A stretch of DNA of 64,000 bases from Symsagittifera roscoffensis (GCF_963678635.1 NC_087068.1:12592027-12656026); one strand, 5' to 3'; positions 44,295 to 54,439 are shown, counted from the first letter of the stretch. Notes: generated by a model from the sequence alone, not told the origin. A program made the numbers and translations.

Positions 44295-44367
44295 CGCCCC
44301 ACAAGGGACTCGAACCCTTGACCGTTGGATAAAAAGTCCAACGCTCTACCGACTGAGCTAGCAGGGC
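44295..44367 (-). tRNA. tRNA-Lys(TTT), T37 variant
   Basis: Loop CTTTTTA: purine 37 lost. Otherwise canonical L1. Confidence 0.8.
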
Positions 44368-44496
44368 TCAAAGAATCAGCTAGTCTTATAAACCTATTTT
44401 TTTAAATTCAAGAATTCGAAGCGTTGGATCCTGAAATTAATAACTTAGTGTACATATTTTTTGCAGCAATCTCTGATTTTGAGGTTCTACTGTTCT

Positions 44497-44570
44497 CGCT
44501 CCTGGGTGGGCTTGAACCACCAATCTTTCGGCTAACAGTCGAACGCGCTAGCCGATTGCGCCTCAAGAGC
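44497..44570 (-). tRNA. tRNA-Asn(GTT), variant
   Basis: A8 and G38 form. Confidence 0.7.
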
Positions 44571-44743
44571 TCGAGAACTTGTGTAGGTCGATTTTTTTAT
44601 GCATCATTCAAGCTTTGTTCTATGAAAAAAGTTTGTTTTTGAGAGCCTGAAACTTATTAAGCGTTCATGAAAACTCGGAATATAACTGGCGTGTTCAAAG
44701 AAGTTCGAGTGTTTCAAAAAGTATAATAGAAGAATTGATACTT

Positions 44744-44816
44744 CTCCCTACAAGGGCCTCGAACTCTTGTCGTTTGGATTACAAGTCCAACGCTCCACCG
44801 ACTGAGCTATCAGGGC
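44744..44816 (-). pseudogene. Lys-body class L2, anticodon TGT (Thr)
   Basis: As 38888. Confidence 0.65.
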
Positions 44817-44945
44817 TCAAAGATTATGCTAGTCTTTCAAACCTATTTTTTCAAGTTCAAGAATTCTAAGCGTTGGATCCTGAAATTAATAACTTAGTGT
44901 ACATTTTTTTTGCAGCAATCTATGATTTTGAGTTTCTACTGTTCT

Positions 44946-45019
44946 CGCTCCTGGGTGGATTTGAACCACCAATCTTTCGGTTAACAGTCGAAAGCGCTAG
45001 CCGATTGCGCCACAAGAGC
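44946..45019 (-). tRNA. tRNA-Asn(GTT)
   Basis: T26, A31; stems otherwise paired, B box GGTTCAAATCC. Confidence 0.85.
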
Positions 45020-45194
45020 TCGAGAAATTTTGTAGGTTGATTGTTTTATGCAATATTCAAGCTTTTTTCTATGAAAAAAGTTTGTTTTTGAGAGCCTGAA
45101 ACTTATTAAGCGTTCATGAAAACTCGGATTTTAACTGGCGTTTTCAAAGAAGTTCGAGTGTTTCAAAAAAAAATTAATTGAATAAATATTACTC

Positions 45195-45267
45195 CGCCCC
45201 ACAAGGGACTCGAACCCTTGACTGTTGGATTTAAAGTCTAACGCTCTACCGACTGAGCTAGCAGGGC
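45195..45267 (-). tRNA. Lys-body tRNA, anticodon TTA (reads UAA stop)
   Basis: Class L1 with paired acceptor and T stems and intact A and B boxes. The loop is CTTTAAA, so positions 34-36 are UUA, an ochre-suppressor anticodon. One A29-C41 mismatch is shared with other L1 copies. It differs from normal tRNA-Lys(TTT) in the loop by one base (T36 to A). Whether it is charged or expressed cannot be told from sequence. Confidence 0.82.
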
Positions 45268-45396
45268 TCAAAAATTCAGCTAGTCTTACAAACCTATTTT
45301 ATCAAATTCAAGAATTCGAAGCTGTGGATTCTGAAATTAACAACTTAGTTCACACATTTTTTGCAGCAATCTCTGATTTTCAGATTCTCATATTCT

Positions 45397-45470
45397 CGCT
45401 CCTGGGTGAGCTTGAACCACCAACCTTTCGTTTGACAGTCGAACGCGCTAGCCGATTGCGCCACAAGAGC
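45397..45470 (-). tRNA. Asn-body tRNA, anticodon GTC (Asp)
   Basis: Loop CTGTCAA; last T-stem pair is G-T. Confidence 0.73.
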
Positions 45471-45642
45471 TCGATAAATTGTGAAGGTTGATTTTTCTAT
45501 GCATCATTCGAGCTTTGTTCTATGAGAAAAGTTTATTTTTGAGAGCCTGAAACTTATTAAGCAATCATGAAAACTCGGAAAATAACTGGCGTTTCAAAGA
45601 AGTGCGATTGTTTCAAAAAATATAATAGAAGAATTGATACTT

Positions 45643-45715
45643 CTCCCTACAAGGGCCTCGAACTCTTGTCCTTTGGATTACAAGTCCAATGCTCCACCGA
45701 CTGAGCTTTCAGGGC
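45643..45715 (-). pseudogene. Lys-body class L2, anticodon TGT (Thr)
   Basis: As 43846. Confidence 0.62.
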
Positions 45716-45844
45716 TCAAAGGTTATGCTAGTCTTTCAAACCTATTTTTTCAAGTTCAATAACTCTAAGCGTTGGATCCTGAAATTAATATATTAGTGTA
45801 CATATTTTCTGCAGCAATCTATGATTTTGAGTTTCTACTGTTCT

Positions 45845-45918
45845 CGCTCCTGGGTGGATTTGAACCACCAATCTTTCGGTTAACAGTCGAACGCGCTAGC
45901 CGATTGCGCCACAAGAGC
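45845..45918 (-). tRNA. tRNA-Asn(GTT)
   Basis: As 43150. Confidence 0.88.
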
Positions 45919-46091
45919 TTGAGATCTTGTGTAGGTTGATTTTTTTATGCATCATTCAAGCTTTGTTCTATGAAAAAAGTTTGTTTTTGAGAGCCTGAAA
46001 CTCATTAAGCGTTCATGAAAACTCGGAATTTAACTGGCGTTTTCAAAAAAGTTCGAGTGTTTCAAAAAAAATTAATGAATAAATGTTATAC

Positions 46092-46164
46092 CGCCCCACA
46101 AGGGACTCGAACCCTTGACCGTTGGATTAAAAGTCCAACGCTCTACCGACTGAGCTAGCAGGGC
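46092..46164 (-). tRNA. tRNA-Lys(TTT)
   Basis: Canonical L1. Confidence 0.93.
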
Positions 46165-46293
46165 TCAAATATTCAGCTAGTCTTACAAACCTAATTTATC
46201 AAATGCAAGAATTCGAAGCTGTGGATTCTGAAATTAACAACTTAGTGCACACATTTTTTGCAGCAATCTCTGATTTTCAGATTCTCATATTCT

Positions 46294-46367
46294 CGCTCCT
46301 GGGTGGGCTTGAACCACCAACCTTGCGGTTAACAGTCGAACGCGCTAGCCGATTGCTCCACAAGAGC
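46294..46367 (-). tRNA. tRNA-Asn(GTT)
   Basis: A11-G24 mismatch and C43 (plus-strand CTTGCGG); A box TGGAGCAATCGG. Confidence 0.78.
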
Positions 46368-46538
46368 TCGATAACATGTGTCGGTTGATTTTTTATGCAT
46401 CATTCGAGCTTTGTTCTATGAGAAAGGTTTATTTTTGAGAGCCTGAAACTTATTAAGCAATCATGAAAACTCGGAAAATAATTGGCGTTTCAAAGAAGTG
46501 CGATTGTTTCAAAAAATTTAATAGAAGAATTGATACTT

Positions 46539-46611
46539 CTCCCTACAAGGGCCTCGAACTCTTGTCGTTTGGATTATAAGTCCAACGCTCCACCGACTGA
46601 GCTATCAGGGC
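46539..46611 (-). pseudogene. Lys-body class L2, anticodon TAT (Ile)
   Basis: Loop CTTATAA; acceptor G1-A72 mismatch. Same form at 48803, 49630, 58391 and 59218. Confidence 0.65.
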
Positions 46612-46740
46612 TCAAAGGTTATGCTAGTCTTTCAAACCTATTTTTTCAAATTCAAGAATTCGAAGCGTTGGATCCTGAAATTAATAACTTAGTGTACATA
46701 TTTTTTGCAGCAATCTCTGATTTTGAGATTCTACTGTTAT

Positions 46741-46814
46741 CGCTCCTGGGTGGGCTTGAACCACCAATCTTTCGGTTAACAGCCGAACGCGCTAGCCGAT
46801 TGCTCCACAAGAGC
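46741..46814 (-). tRNA. tRNA-Asn(GTT)
   Basis: A11-G24 mismatch only. Confidence 0.85.
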
Positions 46815-46988
46815 TCGATAAATTGTGTAGGTTGATTTTTTTATGCATCATTCGAGCTTTGTTCTATGAGAAAAGTTTATTTTTGAGAGCCTGAAACTTA
46901 TTAAGTATTCATGAAAACTCGGAAATTAACTGGCGTTTTCAAAGAAGTTCGAGTGTTTCAAAAAAAACTAATAGAGTAAATGATTCTT

Positions 46989-47061
46989 CGCACCACAAGG
47001 GACTCGAACCCTTCACCGTTGGATTAATAGTCTAACGCTCTACCGACTGAGCTAGGAGGGC
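46989..47061 (-). tRNA. Lys-body class L3, anticodon ATT (Asn)
   Basis: Loop CTATTAA; acceptor GCCCTCC/GTGGTGC has two mismatches; T arm intact. Confidence 0.68.
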
Positions 47062-47200
47062 TCAAAGAAGCAGCTAGTCTTACAAACCTAATTTTTCAAA
47101 TTCATCAAATTCAAGAATTCGAAGCTGTGGATCCTGAAATTAATAAATTAGTGCACATATTTTTTTGCAGCATTCTCTGATTTTGAGATTCTCATATTCT

Positions 47201-47274
47201 CGCTCCTGGGTGAGCTTGAACCACCAACCTTTCGGTTGAAAGTCGAACGCGCTAGCCGATTGCGCCACAAGAGC
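47201..47274 (-). tRNA. Asn-body tRNA, anticodon TTC (Glu)
   Basis: Loop CTTTCAA on a well-paired Asn body; A31. Confidence 0.72.
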
Positions 47275-47448
47275 TCGATAAATTGTGAAGGTTGATTTTT
47301 CTATGCATCATTCGAGCTTTGTTCTATGAGAAAAGTTTATTTTTGAGAGCCTGAAACTTATTAAGCAATCATGAAAACTCGGAAATTAACTGGCGTTTTC
47401 AAAGAAGTTCGAGTGTTTCAAAAAAAACTAATAGAGTAAATGATTCTT

Positions 47449-47521
47449 CGCACCACAAGGGACTCGAACCCTTCACCGTTGGATTAATAGTCTAACGCTC
47501 TACCGACTGAGCTAGGAGGGC
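47449..47521 (-). tRNA. Lys-body class L3, anticodon ATT (Asn)
   Basis: Copy of 46989, 460 bp on. Confidence 0.68.
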
Positions 47522-47660
47522 TCAAAGAAGCAGCTAGTCTTACAAACCTAATTTTTCAAATTCATCAAATTCAAGAATTCGAAGCTGTGGATCCTGAAAT
47601 TAATAAATTAGTGCACATATTTTTTTGCAGCATTCTCTGATTTTGAGATTCTCATATTCT

Positions 47661-47734
47661 CGCTCCTGGGTGAGCTTGAACCACCAACCTTTCGGTTGAA
47701 AGTCGAACGCGCTAGCCGATTGCGCCACAAAAGC
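47661..47734 (-). tRNA. Asn-body tRNA, anticodon TTC (Glu)
   Basis: Copy of 47201; acceptor base 4 changed (GCTTTTG). Confidence 0.68.
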
Positions 47735-47906
47735 TCGATAAATTGTGAAGGTTGATTTTTCTATGCATCATTCGAGCTTTGTTCTATGAGAAAAGTTTAT
47801 TTTTGAGAGCCTGAAACTTATTAAGCAATCATGAAAACTCGGAAAATAACTGGCGTTTCAAAGAAGTGCGATTGTTTCAAAAAATATAATAGAAGAATTG
47901 ATACTT

Positions 47907-47979
47907 CTCCCTACAAGGGCCTCGAACTCTTGTCCTTTGGATTACAAGTCCAATGCTCCACCGACTGAGCTTTCAGGGC
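47907..47979 (-). pseudogene. Lys-body class L2, anticodon TGT (Thr)
   Basis: As 43846. Confidence 0.62.
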
Positions 47980-48108
47980 TCAAAGGTTATGCTAGTCTTT
48001 CAAACCTATTTTTTCAAGTTCAATAACTCTAAGCGTTGGATCCTGAAATTAATAACTTAGTGTACATATTTTCTGCAGCAATCTATGATTTTGAGTTTCT
48101 ACTGTTCT

Positions 48109-48182
48109 CGCTCCTGGGTGGATTGGAACCACCAATCTTTCGGTTAACAGTCGAACGCGCTAGCCGATTGCGCCACAAGAGC
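48109..48182 (-). tRNA. tRNA-Asn(GTT)
   Basis: T loop altered (GGTTCCAATCC), weakening the B box. Confidence 0.78.
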
Positions 48183-48355
48183 TTGAGATCTTGTGTAGGT
48201 TGATTTTTTTATGCATCATTCAAGCTTTGTTCTATGAAAAAAGTTTGTTTTTGAGAGCCTGAAACTTATTAAGCGTTCATGAAAACTCGGAATTTAACTG
48301 GCGTTTTCAAAAAAGTTCGAGTGTTTCAAAAAAAATTAATGAATAAATGTTATAC

Positions 48356-48428
48356 CGCCCCACAAGGGACTCGAACCCTTGACCGTTGGATTAAAAGTCC
48401 AACGCTCTACCGACTGAGCTAGCAGGGC
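48356..48428 (-). tRNA. tRNA-Lys(TTT)
   Basis: Canonical L1. Confidence 0.93.
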
Positions 48429-48557
48429 TCAAAGATTCAGCTAGTCTTACAAAACTAATTTATCAAATGCAAGAATTCGAAGCTGTGGATTCTGAAATTA
48501 ACAACTTAGTGCACACATTTTTTGCAGCAATCTCTGATTTTCAGATTCTCATATTCT

Positions 48558-48631
48558 CGCTCCTGGGTGGGCTTGAACCACCAACCTTGCGGTTAACAGT
48601 CGAACGCGCTAGCCGATTGCTCCACAAGAGC
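48558..48631 (-). tRNA. tRNA-Asn(GTT)
   Basis: As 46294. Confidence 0.78.
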
Positions 48632-48802
48632 TCGATAACATGTGTCGGTTGATTTTTTATGCATCATTCGAGCTTTGTTCTATGAGAAAGGTTTATTTTT
48701 GAGAGCCTGAAACTTATTAAGCAATCATGAAAACTCGGAAAATAACTGGCGTTTCAAAGAAGTGCGATTGTTTCAAAAAATATAATAGAAGAATTGATAC
48801 TT

Positions 48803-48875
48803 CTCCCTACAAGGGTCTCGAACTCTTGTCGTTTGGATTATAAGTCCAACGCTCCACCGACTGAGCTATCAGGGC
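48803..48875 (-). pseudogene. Lys-body class L2, anticodon TAT (Ile)
   Basis: As 46539, with GAC for GGC in the T region. Confidence 0.65.
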
Positions 48876-49005
48876 TCAAAGGTTATGCTAGTCTTTCAAA
48901 CCTATTTTTTCAAATTCAAGAATTCGAAGCGTTGGATCCTGAAATTAATAACTTAGTGTACATATTTTTTTGCAGCAATCTCTGATTTTGAGATTCTCAT
49001 ATTCT

Positions 49006-49033
49006 CGCTCCTGGGTGAGCTTGAACCACCAAC
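49006..49033 (-). pseudogene. Asn-body fragment, 3' end only
   Basis: Stops after the T arm and runs into GAGAAGTATCA, an inverted piece of L2 3' flank. Duplicated at 58594. Confidence 0.8.
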
Positions 49034-49182
49034 CGAGAAGTATCATTCAAGCTTTGTTCTATGAAAAAAGTTTGTTTTTGAGAGCCTGAAACTTATTAAG
49101 CGTTCATGAAAACTCGGAATTTAACTGGCGTTTTCAAAAAAGTTCGAGTGTTTCAAAAAAAATTAATGAATAAATGTTATAC

Positions 49183-49255
49183 CGCCCCACAAGGGACTCG
49201 AACCCTTGACCGTTGGATTAAAAGTCCAACGCTCTACCGACTGAGCTAGCAGGGC
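49183..49255 (-). tRNA. tRNA-Lys(TTT)
   Basis: Canonical L1. Confidence 0.93.
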
Positions 49256-49384
49256 TCAAAGATTCAGCTAGTCTTACAAACCTAATTTATCAAATGCAAG
49301 AATTCGAAGCTGTGGATTCTGAAATTAACAACTTAGTGCACACATTTTTTGCAGCAATCTCTGATTTTCAGATTCTCATATTCT

Positions 49385-49458
49385 CGCTCCTGGGTGGGCT
49401 TGAACCACCAACCTTGCGGTTAACAGTCGAACGCGCAAGCCGATTGCTCCACAAGAGC
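49385..49458 (-). tRNA. tRNA-Asn(GTT)
   Basis: As 46294, plus a D-loop change (GCTT). Confidence 0.75.
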
Positions 49459-49629
49459 TCGATAACATGTGTCGGTTGATTTTTTATGCATCATTCGAGC
49501 TTTGTTCTATGAGAAAGGTTTATTTTTGAGAGCCTGAAACTTATTAAGCAATCATGAAAACTCGGAAAATAACTGGCGTTTCAAAGAAGTGCGATTGTTT
49601 CAAAAAATATAATAGAAGAATTGATACTT

Positions 49630-49702
49630 CTCCCTACAAGGGCCTCGAACTCTTGTCGTTTGGATTATAAGTCCAACGCTCCACCGACTGAGCTATCAGG
49701 GC
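49630..49702 (-). pseudogene. Lys-body class L2, anticodon TAT (Ile)
   Basis: As 46539. Confidence 0.65.
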
Positions 49703-49831
49703 TCAAAGGTTATGCTAGTCTTTCAAACCTATTTTTTCAAATTCAAGAATTCGAAGCGTTGGATCCTGAAATTAATAACTTAGTGTACATATTTTTTGCA
49801 GCAATCTCTGATTTTGAGATTCTACTGTTCT

Positions 49832-49905
49832 CGCTCCTGGGTGGGCTTGAACCACCAATCTTTCGGTTAACAGCCGAACGCGCTAGCCGATTGCTCCACA
49901 AGAGC
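49832..49905 (-). tRNA. tRNA-Asn(GTT)
   Basis: A11-G24 mismatch only. Confidence 0.85.
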
Positions 49906-50079
49906 TCGATAAATTGTGTAGGTTGATTTTTTTATGCATCATTCGAGCTTTGTTCTATGAGAAAAGTTTATTTTTGAGAGCCTGAAACTTATTAAGTATT
50001 CATGAAAACTCGGAAATTAACTGGCGTTTTCAAAGAAGTTCGAGTGTTTAAAAAAAAACTAATAGAGTAAATGATTCTT

Positions 50080-50152
50080 CGCACCACAAGGGACTCGAAC
50101 CCTTCACCGTTGGATTAATAGTCTAACGCTCTACCGACTGAGCTAGGAGGGC
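50080..50152 (-). tRNA. Lys-body class L3, anticodon ATT (Asn)
   Basis: As 46989. Confidence 0.68.
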
Positions 50153-50291
50153 TCAAAGAAGCAGCTAGTCTTACAAACCTAATTTTTCAAATTCATCAAA
50201 TTCAAGAATTCGAAGCTGTGGATCCTGAAATTAATAAATTAGTGCACATATTTTTTTGCAGCATTCTCTGATTTTGAGATTATCCTGTTCT

Positions 50292-50299
50292 CGCTCCTA

Positions 50300-50345
<46 letters not shown>

Positions 50346-50365
50346 TTCGATTGCGCCACAAGAGA
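50292..50365 (-). tRNA. tRNA-Asn(GTT)
   Basis: D loop AATCGAATA; position 1 is T, so the first acceptor pair is lost. Confidence 0.75.
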
Positions 50366-50538
50366 TCGATAACATGTTTCGGTTGATTTTTTATGCATCA
50401 TTCGAGCTTTGTTCTTTGAGAAAAGTTTTTTGTTGAGAGCCTGAAACATATTAAGCATTCACAAGAACTCTGAAAATAACTGGCGCTTTCAAAGAATTTC
50501 GATTGTTTCAAAAAACATTAATAGAAGAAAGGTTACTT

Positions 50539-50611
50539 CGCCCCACTAGGGACTCGAACCCTTGACCGTTGGATTAAAAGTCCAACGCTCTACCGACTGA
50601 GCTATCAGGGC
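50539..50611 (-). tRNA. tRNA-Lys(TTT)
   Basis: L1 with A7-G66 and A49-A65 mismatches. Confidence 0.82.
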
Positions 50612-50742
50612 TCAAAGATTATGCTAGTATTTCAAACTTTTTTTTTTTCAAATTCAAGAATTCGAAGCGTTGGATCCTGAAATTAATAACTTAGTGTACA
50701 TGTTTTTTGCAGCAATCTCTGATTTTGAGGTTCTAGTGTTCT

Positions 50743-50816
50743 CGCTCCTGGGTGGGCTTGATCCACCAATCTTGCGGTTAACAGCCGAAAGCGCTAGCCG
50801 ATTGCTCCACACGAGC
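50743..50816 (-). tRNA. tRNA-Asn(GTT), degraded
   Basis: Acceptor G5-G68, D-stem and T-loop (GGATCAAG) changes; B box damaged. Confidence 0.6.
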
Positions 50817-50989
50817 TCGATAAATTGTGTAGGTTGATTTTTTTATGCATCTTTTGAGCTTTGTTCTATCAGAAAAGTTTATTTTTGAGAGCCTGAAACT
50901 TATTAAGTATTTATGAAAACTCGGAAAATTACCGGCCTTTTCAAAGAAGTTCGAGTGTTTCAAAAAAACTAATAGAGGAAACGCTTCCT

Positions 50990-51062
50990 CGCACCACAAG
51001 GGACTCGAACCCTTCACCGTTGGATTAATAGTCGACCGCTCTACCGACTGAGCTAGCAGGGC
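50990..51062 (-). tRNA. Lys-body class L3, anticodon ATT (Asn)
   Basis: 5' strand GCCCTGC leaves only one acceptor mismatch; anticodon stem GTCGA/TCCAA is imperfect. Confidence 0.65.
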
Positions 51063-51191
51063 TCAAAGATTCAGCTAGTCTTACAAACCTAATTTATCAA
51101 ATTCAAGAATTCGAAGCTGTGGATTCTGAAATTAACAACTTAGTGCACACATTTTTTGCAGCAATCTCTAATTTTCAGATTTTCATATTCT

Positions 51192-51265
51192 CGCTCCTGG
51201 GTGGGCTTGAACCACCAATCTTTCGGTTAACAGCCGAACGCGCTAGCCGATTGCTCCACATGAGC
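51192..51265 (-). tRNA. tRNA-Asn(GTT)
   Basis: A5-G68 and A11-G24 mismatches. Confidence 0.78.
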
Positions 51266-51439
51266 TCGATAAATTGTGTAGGTTGATTTTTTTATGCATC
51301 ATTCCAACTTTGTTCTATGAGAAAAGTTTATTTTTGAGAGCCTGAAACATATTAAGCAATCATGAAAACTCGGAAATTAACTGGCGTTTTCAAAGAAGTT
51401 CGAGTGTTTCAAAAAAAACTAATAGAGTAAATGATTCTT

Positions 51440-51512
51440 CGCACCACAAGGGACTCGAACCCTTCACCGTTGGATTAATAGTCTAACGCTCTACCGACTG
51501 AGCTAGGAGGGC
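51440..51512 (-). tRNA. Lys-body class L3, anticodon ATT (Asn)
   Basis: As 46989. Confidence 0.68.
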
Positions 51513-51650
51513 TCAAAGAAGCAGCTAGTCTTACAAACCTAATTTTTCAAATTCATCAAATTCAAGAATTCGAAGCTGTGGATCCTGAAATTAATAAATT
51601 AGTGCTCATATTTTTTGCAGCATTCTCTGATTTTGAGATTCTCTTGTTCT

Positions 51651-51724
51651 CGATCCTGGGTGGGCTTGAACCATCAACCTTTCGGTTGAAAGTCGAACGC
51701 GCTAGCCGATTGCGCCACAAGAGC
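51651..51724 (-). tRNA. Asn-body tRNA, anticodon TTC (Glu)
   Basis: Loop CTTTCAA; acceptor 3' strand CAGGATC and one T-stem change. Confidence 0.65.
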
Positions 51725-51898
51725 TCGATAAATTGTGAAGGTTGATTTTTCTATGCATCATTCGAGCTTTGTTCTATGAGAAAAGTTTATTTTTGAGAGC
51801 CTGAAACTTATTAAGCAATCATGAAAACTCGGAAATTAACTGGCGTTTTCAAAGAAGTTCGAGTGTTTCAAAAAAAACTAATAGAGTAAATGATTCTT

Positions 51899-51971
51899 CG
51901 CACCACAAGGGACTCGAACCCTTCACCGTTGGATTAATAGTCTAACGCTCTACCGACTGAGCTAGGAGGGC
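51899..51971 (-). tRNA. Lys-body class L3, anticodon ATT (Asn)
   Basis: As 46989. Confidence 0.68.
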
Positions 51972-52110
51972 TCAAAGAAGCAGCTAGTCTTACAAACCTA
52001 ATTTTTCAAATTCATCAAATTCAAGAATTCGAAGCGTTGGATGCTGAAATTAATAAATTAGTGCACATATTTTTTTGCAGCATTCTCTGATTTTGAGATT
52101 CTCATATTCT

Positions 52111-52184
52111 CGCTCCTGGGTGAGCTTGAACCACCAACCTTTCGGTTGAAAGTCGAACGCGCTAGCCGATTGCGCCACAAGAGC
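52111..52184 (-). tRNA. Asn-body tRNA, anticodon TTC (Glu)
   Basis: As 47201. Confidence 0.72.
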
Positions 52185-52358
52185 TCGATAAATTGTGAAG
52201 GTTGATTTTTCTATGCATCATTCGAGCTTTGTTCTATGAGAAAAGTTTATTTTTGAGAGCCTGAAACTTATTAAGCAATCATGAAAACTCGGAAATTAAC
52301 TGGCGTTTTCAAAGAAGTTCGAGTGTTTCAAAAAAAACTAATAGAGTAAATGATTCTT

Positions 52359-52431
52359 CGCACCACAAGGGACTCGAACCCTTCACCGTTGGATTAATAG
52401 TCTAACGCTCTACCGACTGAGCTAGGAGGGC
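52359..52431 (-). tRNA. Lys-body class L3, anticodon ATT (Asn)
   Basis: As 46989. Confidence 0.68.
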
Positions 52432-52569
52432 TCAAAGAAGCAGCTAGTCTTACAAACCTAATTTTTCAAATTCATCAAATTCAAGAATTCGAAGCTGTGG
52501 ATCCTGAAATTAATAAATTAGTGCTCATATTTTTTGCAGCATTCTCTGATTTTGAGATTCTCTTGTTCT

Positions 52570-52576
52570 CGATCCT

Positions 52577-52607
<31 letters not shown>

Positions 52608-52643
52608 TCAGCCGAACGCGCTATTCGATTGCGCCACAAGAGA
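52570..52643 (-). tRNA. Asn-body tRNA, anticodon GAT (Ile)
   Basis: Loop CTGATAA; first acceptor pairs altered (TCTCTTG/CAGGATC). Copy at 61236. Confidence 0.65.
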
Positions 52644-52815
52644 TCGATAACATGTTTCGGTTGATTTTTTATGCATCATTCGAGCTTTGTTCTTTGAGAA
52701 AAGTTTTTTTTTGAGAGCCTGAAACATATTAAGCATTCACAAAAACTCTGAAAATAACTGGCGTTTTCAAAGAAATTCGAGTGTTTCAAAAAAACTAATA
52801 GAGTAAATGATTCTT

Positions 52816-52888
52816 CGCCCCACAAGGGAATCGAACCCTTGACCGTAGGATTAAAAGTCCAACGCTCTACCGACTGATCTAGCAGGGC
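52816..52888 (-). tRNA. tRNA-Lys(TTT)
   Basis: L1 with D stem GATC and T28-T42 mismatch; B box GGTTCGATTCC is a perfect consensus. Confidence 0.8.
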
Positions 52889-53018
52889 TCAAAGAATCAG
52901 CTAGTCTTACAAACCTAATTTTTCAAATTCAAGAATTCAAAGCTGTGGATCCTGAAATTAATAACTTAGTGCACATATTTTTTTGCAGCATTCTCTGATT
53001 TTGAGATTCTCCTGTTCT

Positions 53019-53034
53019 CGCTCCTGGGTGGGCC

Positions 53035-53072
<38 letters not shown>

Positions 53073-53092
53073 GCCGATTGCGCCACAAGAGA
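53019..53092 (-). tRNA. tRNA-Asn(GTT)
   Basis: First acceptor pair lost (T1); T loop TTCAGGC. Confidence 0.8.
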
Positions 53093-53264
53093 TCGATAAG
53101 ATGTGTCAGTTGATTTTTTATGCATCATTCGAGCTTTGTTCTTTGAGAAAAGTTTTTTTTGAGAGCCTGAAACATATTTAGCATTCACAAAAACTCTGAA
53201 AATAACTGGCGCGTTCAAAGAATTTCGATTGTTTCAAAAAACATTAATAGAAGAAAGGTTACTT

Positions 53265-53337
53265 CGCCCCACAATGGACTCGAACCCTTGACCGTTGGAT
53301 TAAAAGTGCAACGCTGTACCGACTGAGCTATCAGGGC
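53265..53337 (-). tRNA. tRNA-Lys(TTT)
   Basis: L1 with G51-A63, A7-G66 and anticodon-stem C for G changes. Confidence 0.75.
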
Positions 53338-53466
53338 TCAAAGATTGAGCTAGTATTTTAAACATATTTTTTCAAATTCAAGAATTCGAAGCGTTGGATC
53401 CTGAAATTAATAACTTAGTGTACATGTTTTTTGCAGCAATCTCTGATTTTGAGGTTCTAGTGTTCT

Positions 53467-53540
53467 CGCTCCTGGGTGGGCTTGAACCACCAATCTTGTG
53501 GTTAACAGCCGAAAGCGCTAGCCGATTGCTCCACACGAGC
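53467..53540 (-). tRNA. tRNA-Asn(GTT), variant
   Basis: G5-G68 and D-stem mismatches, T26, anticodon-stem 3' side CCACA. Confidence 0.65.
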
Positions 53541-53713
53541 TCGATAAATTGTGTAGGTTGATTTTTTTATGCATCATTTGAGCTTTGTTCTATGAGAAAA
53601 GTTTATTTTTGAGATCCTGAAACTTATTAAGTATTTATGAACAGTCGGAAAATTACCGGCGTTTTCAAAGAAGTTCGAGTGTTTCAAAAAAACTAATAGA
53701 GGAAATGATTCCT

Positions 53714-53786
53714 CGCACCACAAGGGACTCGAACCCTTCACCGTTGGATTAATAGTCTAACGCTCTACCGACTGAGCAAGCAGGGC
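53714..53786 (-). tRNA. Lys-body class L3, anticodon ATT (Asn)
   Basis: 5' strand GCCCTGC: one acceptor mismatch; A box TTGCTCAGTCGG. Confidence 0.68.
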
Positions 53787-53915
53787 TAAAAGATGCAGCT
53801 AGTCATACAAACCTAATTTTTCAATTTCAAGAATTCGAAGATGTGGATCCTGAAATTAATAACTTAGTGCACACATTTTTTGCAGCATTCTCTGATTTTG
53901 AGATTCTCCTGTTCT

Positions 53916-53989
53916 CGCTCCTGGGTGGGCTTGAACCACCAACATTTCGGTTAACAGCCGAAAGCGCTAGCCGATTGCGCCTCAAGAGC
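53916..53989 (-). tRNA. tRNA-Asn(GTT)
   Basis: A8 and T26; stems paired. Confidence 0.8.
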
Positions 53990-54162
53990 TCGATAACATG
54001 TATCGGTTGATTTTTTATGCATCATTCGAGCTTTGTTCTATGAGAAAAGTTTATTTTTGACAGCCTGAAACATATTAAGCATTCACAAAAACTCTGAAAT
54101 TAACTGGCGCTTTCAAAGAAATTCGATTGTTTCAAAAAAAATTAAAAGAAGAAATGTTACTT

Positions 54163-54235
54163 CGCCCCACAATGGACTCGAACCCTTGACCGTTGGATTA
54201 ATAGTCCAACGCTCTACCGACTGCTCTAGCCGGGC
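54163..54235 (-). tRNA. Lys-body tRNA, anticodon ATT (Asn)
   Basis: Loop CTATTAA on an L1-like body (GCCCGGC/GTGGGGC); D stem GAGC and one T-stem mismatch. Its block-duplicate at 62829 reads ACT. Confidence 0.7.
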
Positions 54236-54365
54236 TCAAAGAATCAGCTAGTCTTATAAACCTAATTTTTCAAACTCAAGAATTCATAGCTGTGGATCCT
54301 GAAATTAATAACTTAGTGCACATACTTTTTTGCAGCATTCTCTGATTTTGAGATTCTCCTGTTCT

Positions 54366-54372
54366 CGCTCCT

Positions 54373-54412
<40 letters not shown>

Positions 54413-54439
54413 AGCGCTAGCCGATTGCGCCACAAGAGA
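54366..54439 (-). tRNA. tRNA-Asn(GTT)
   Basis: First acceptor pair lost; T26. Confidence 0.82.
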
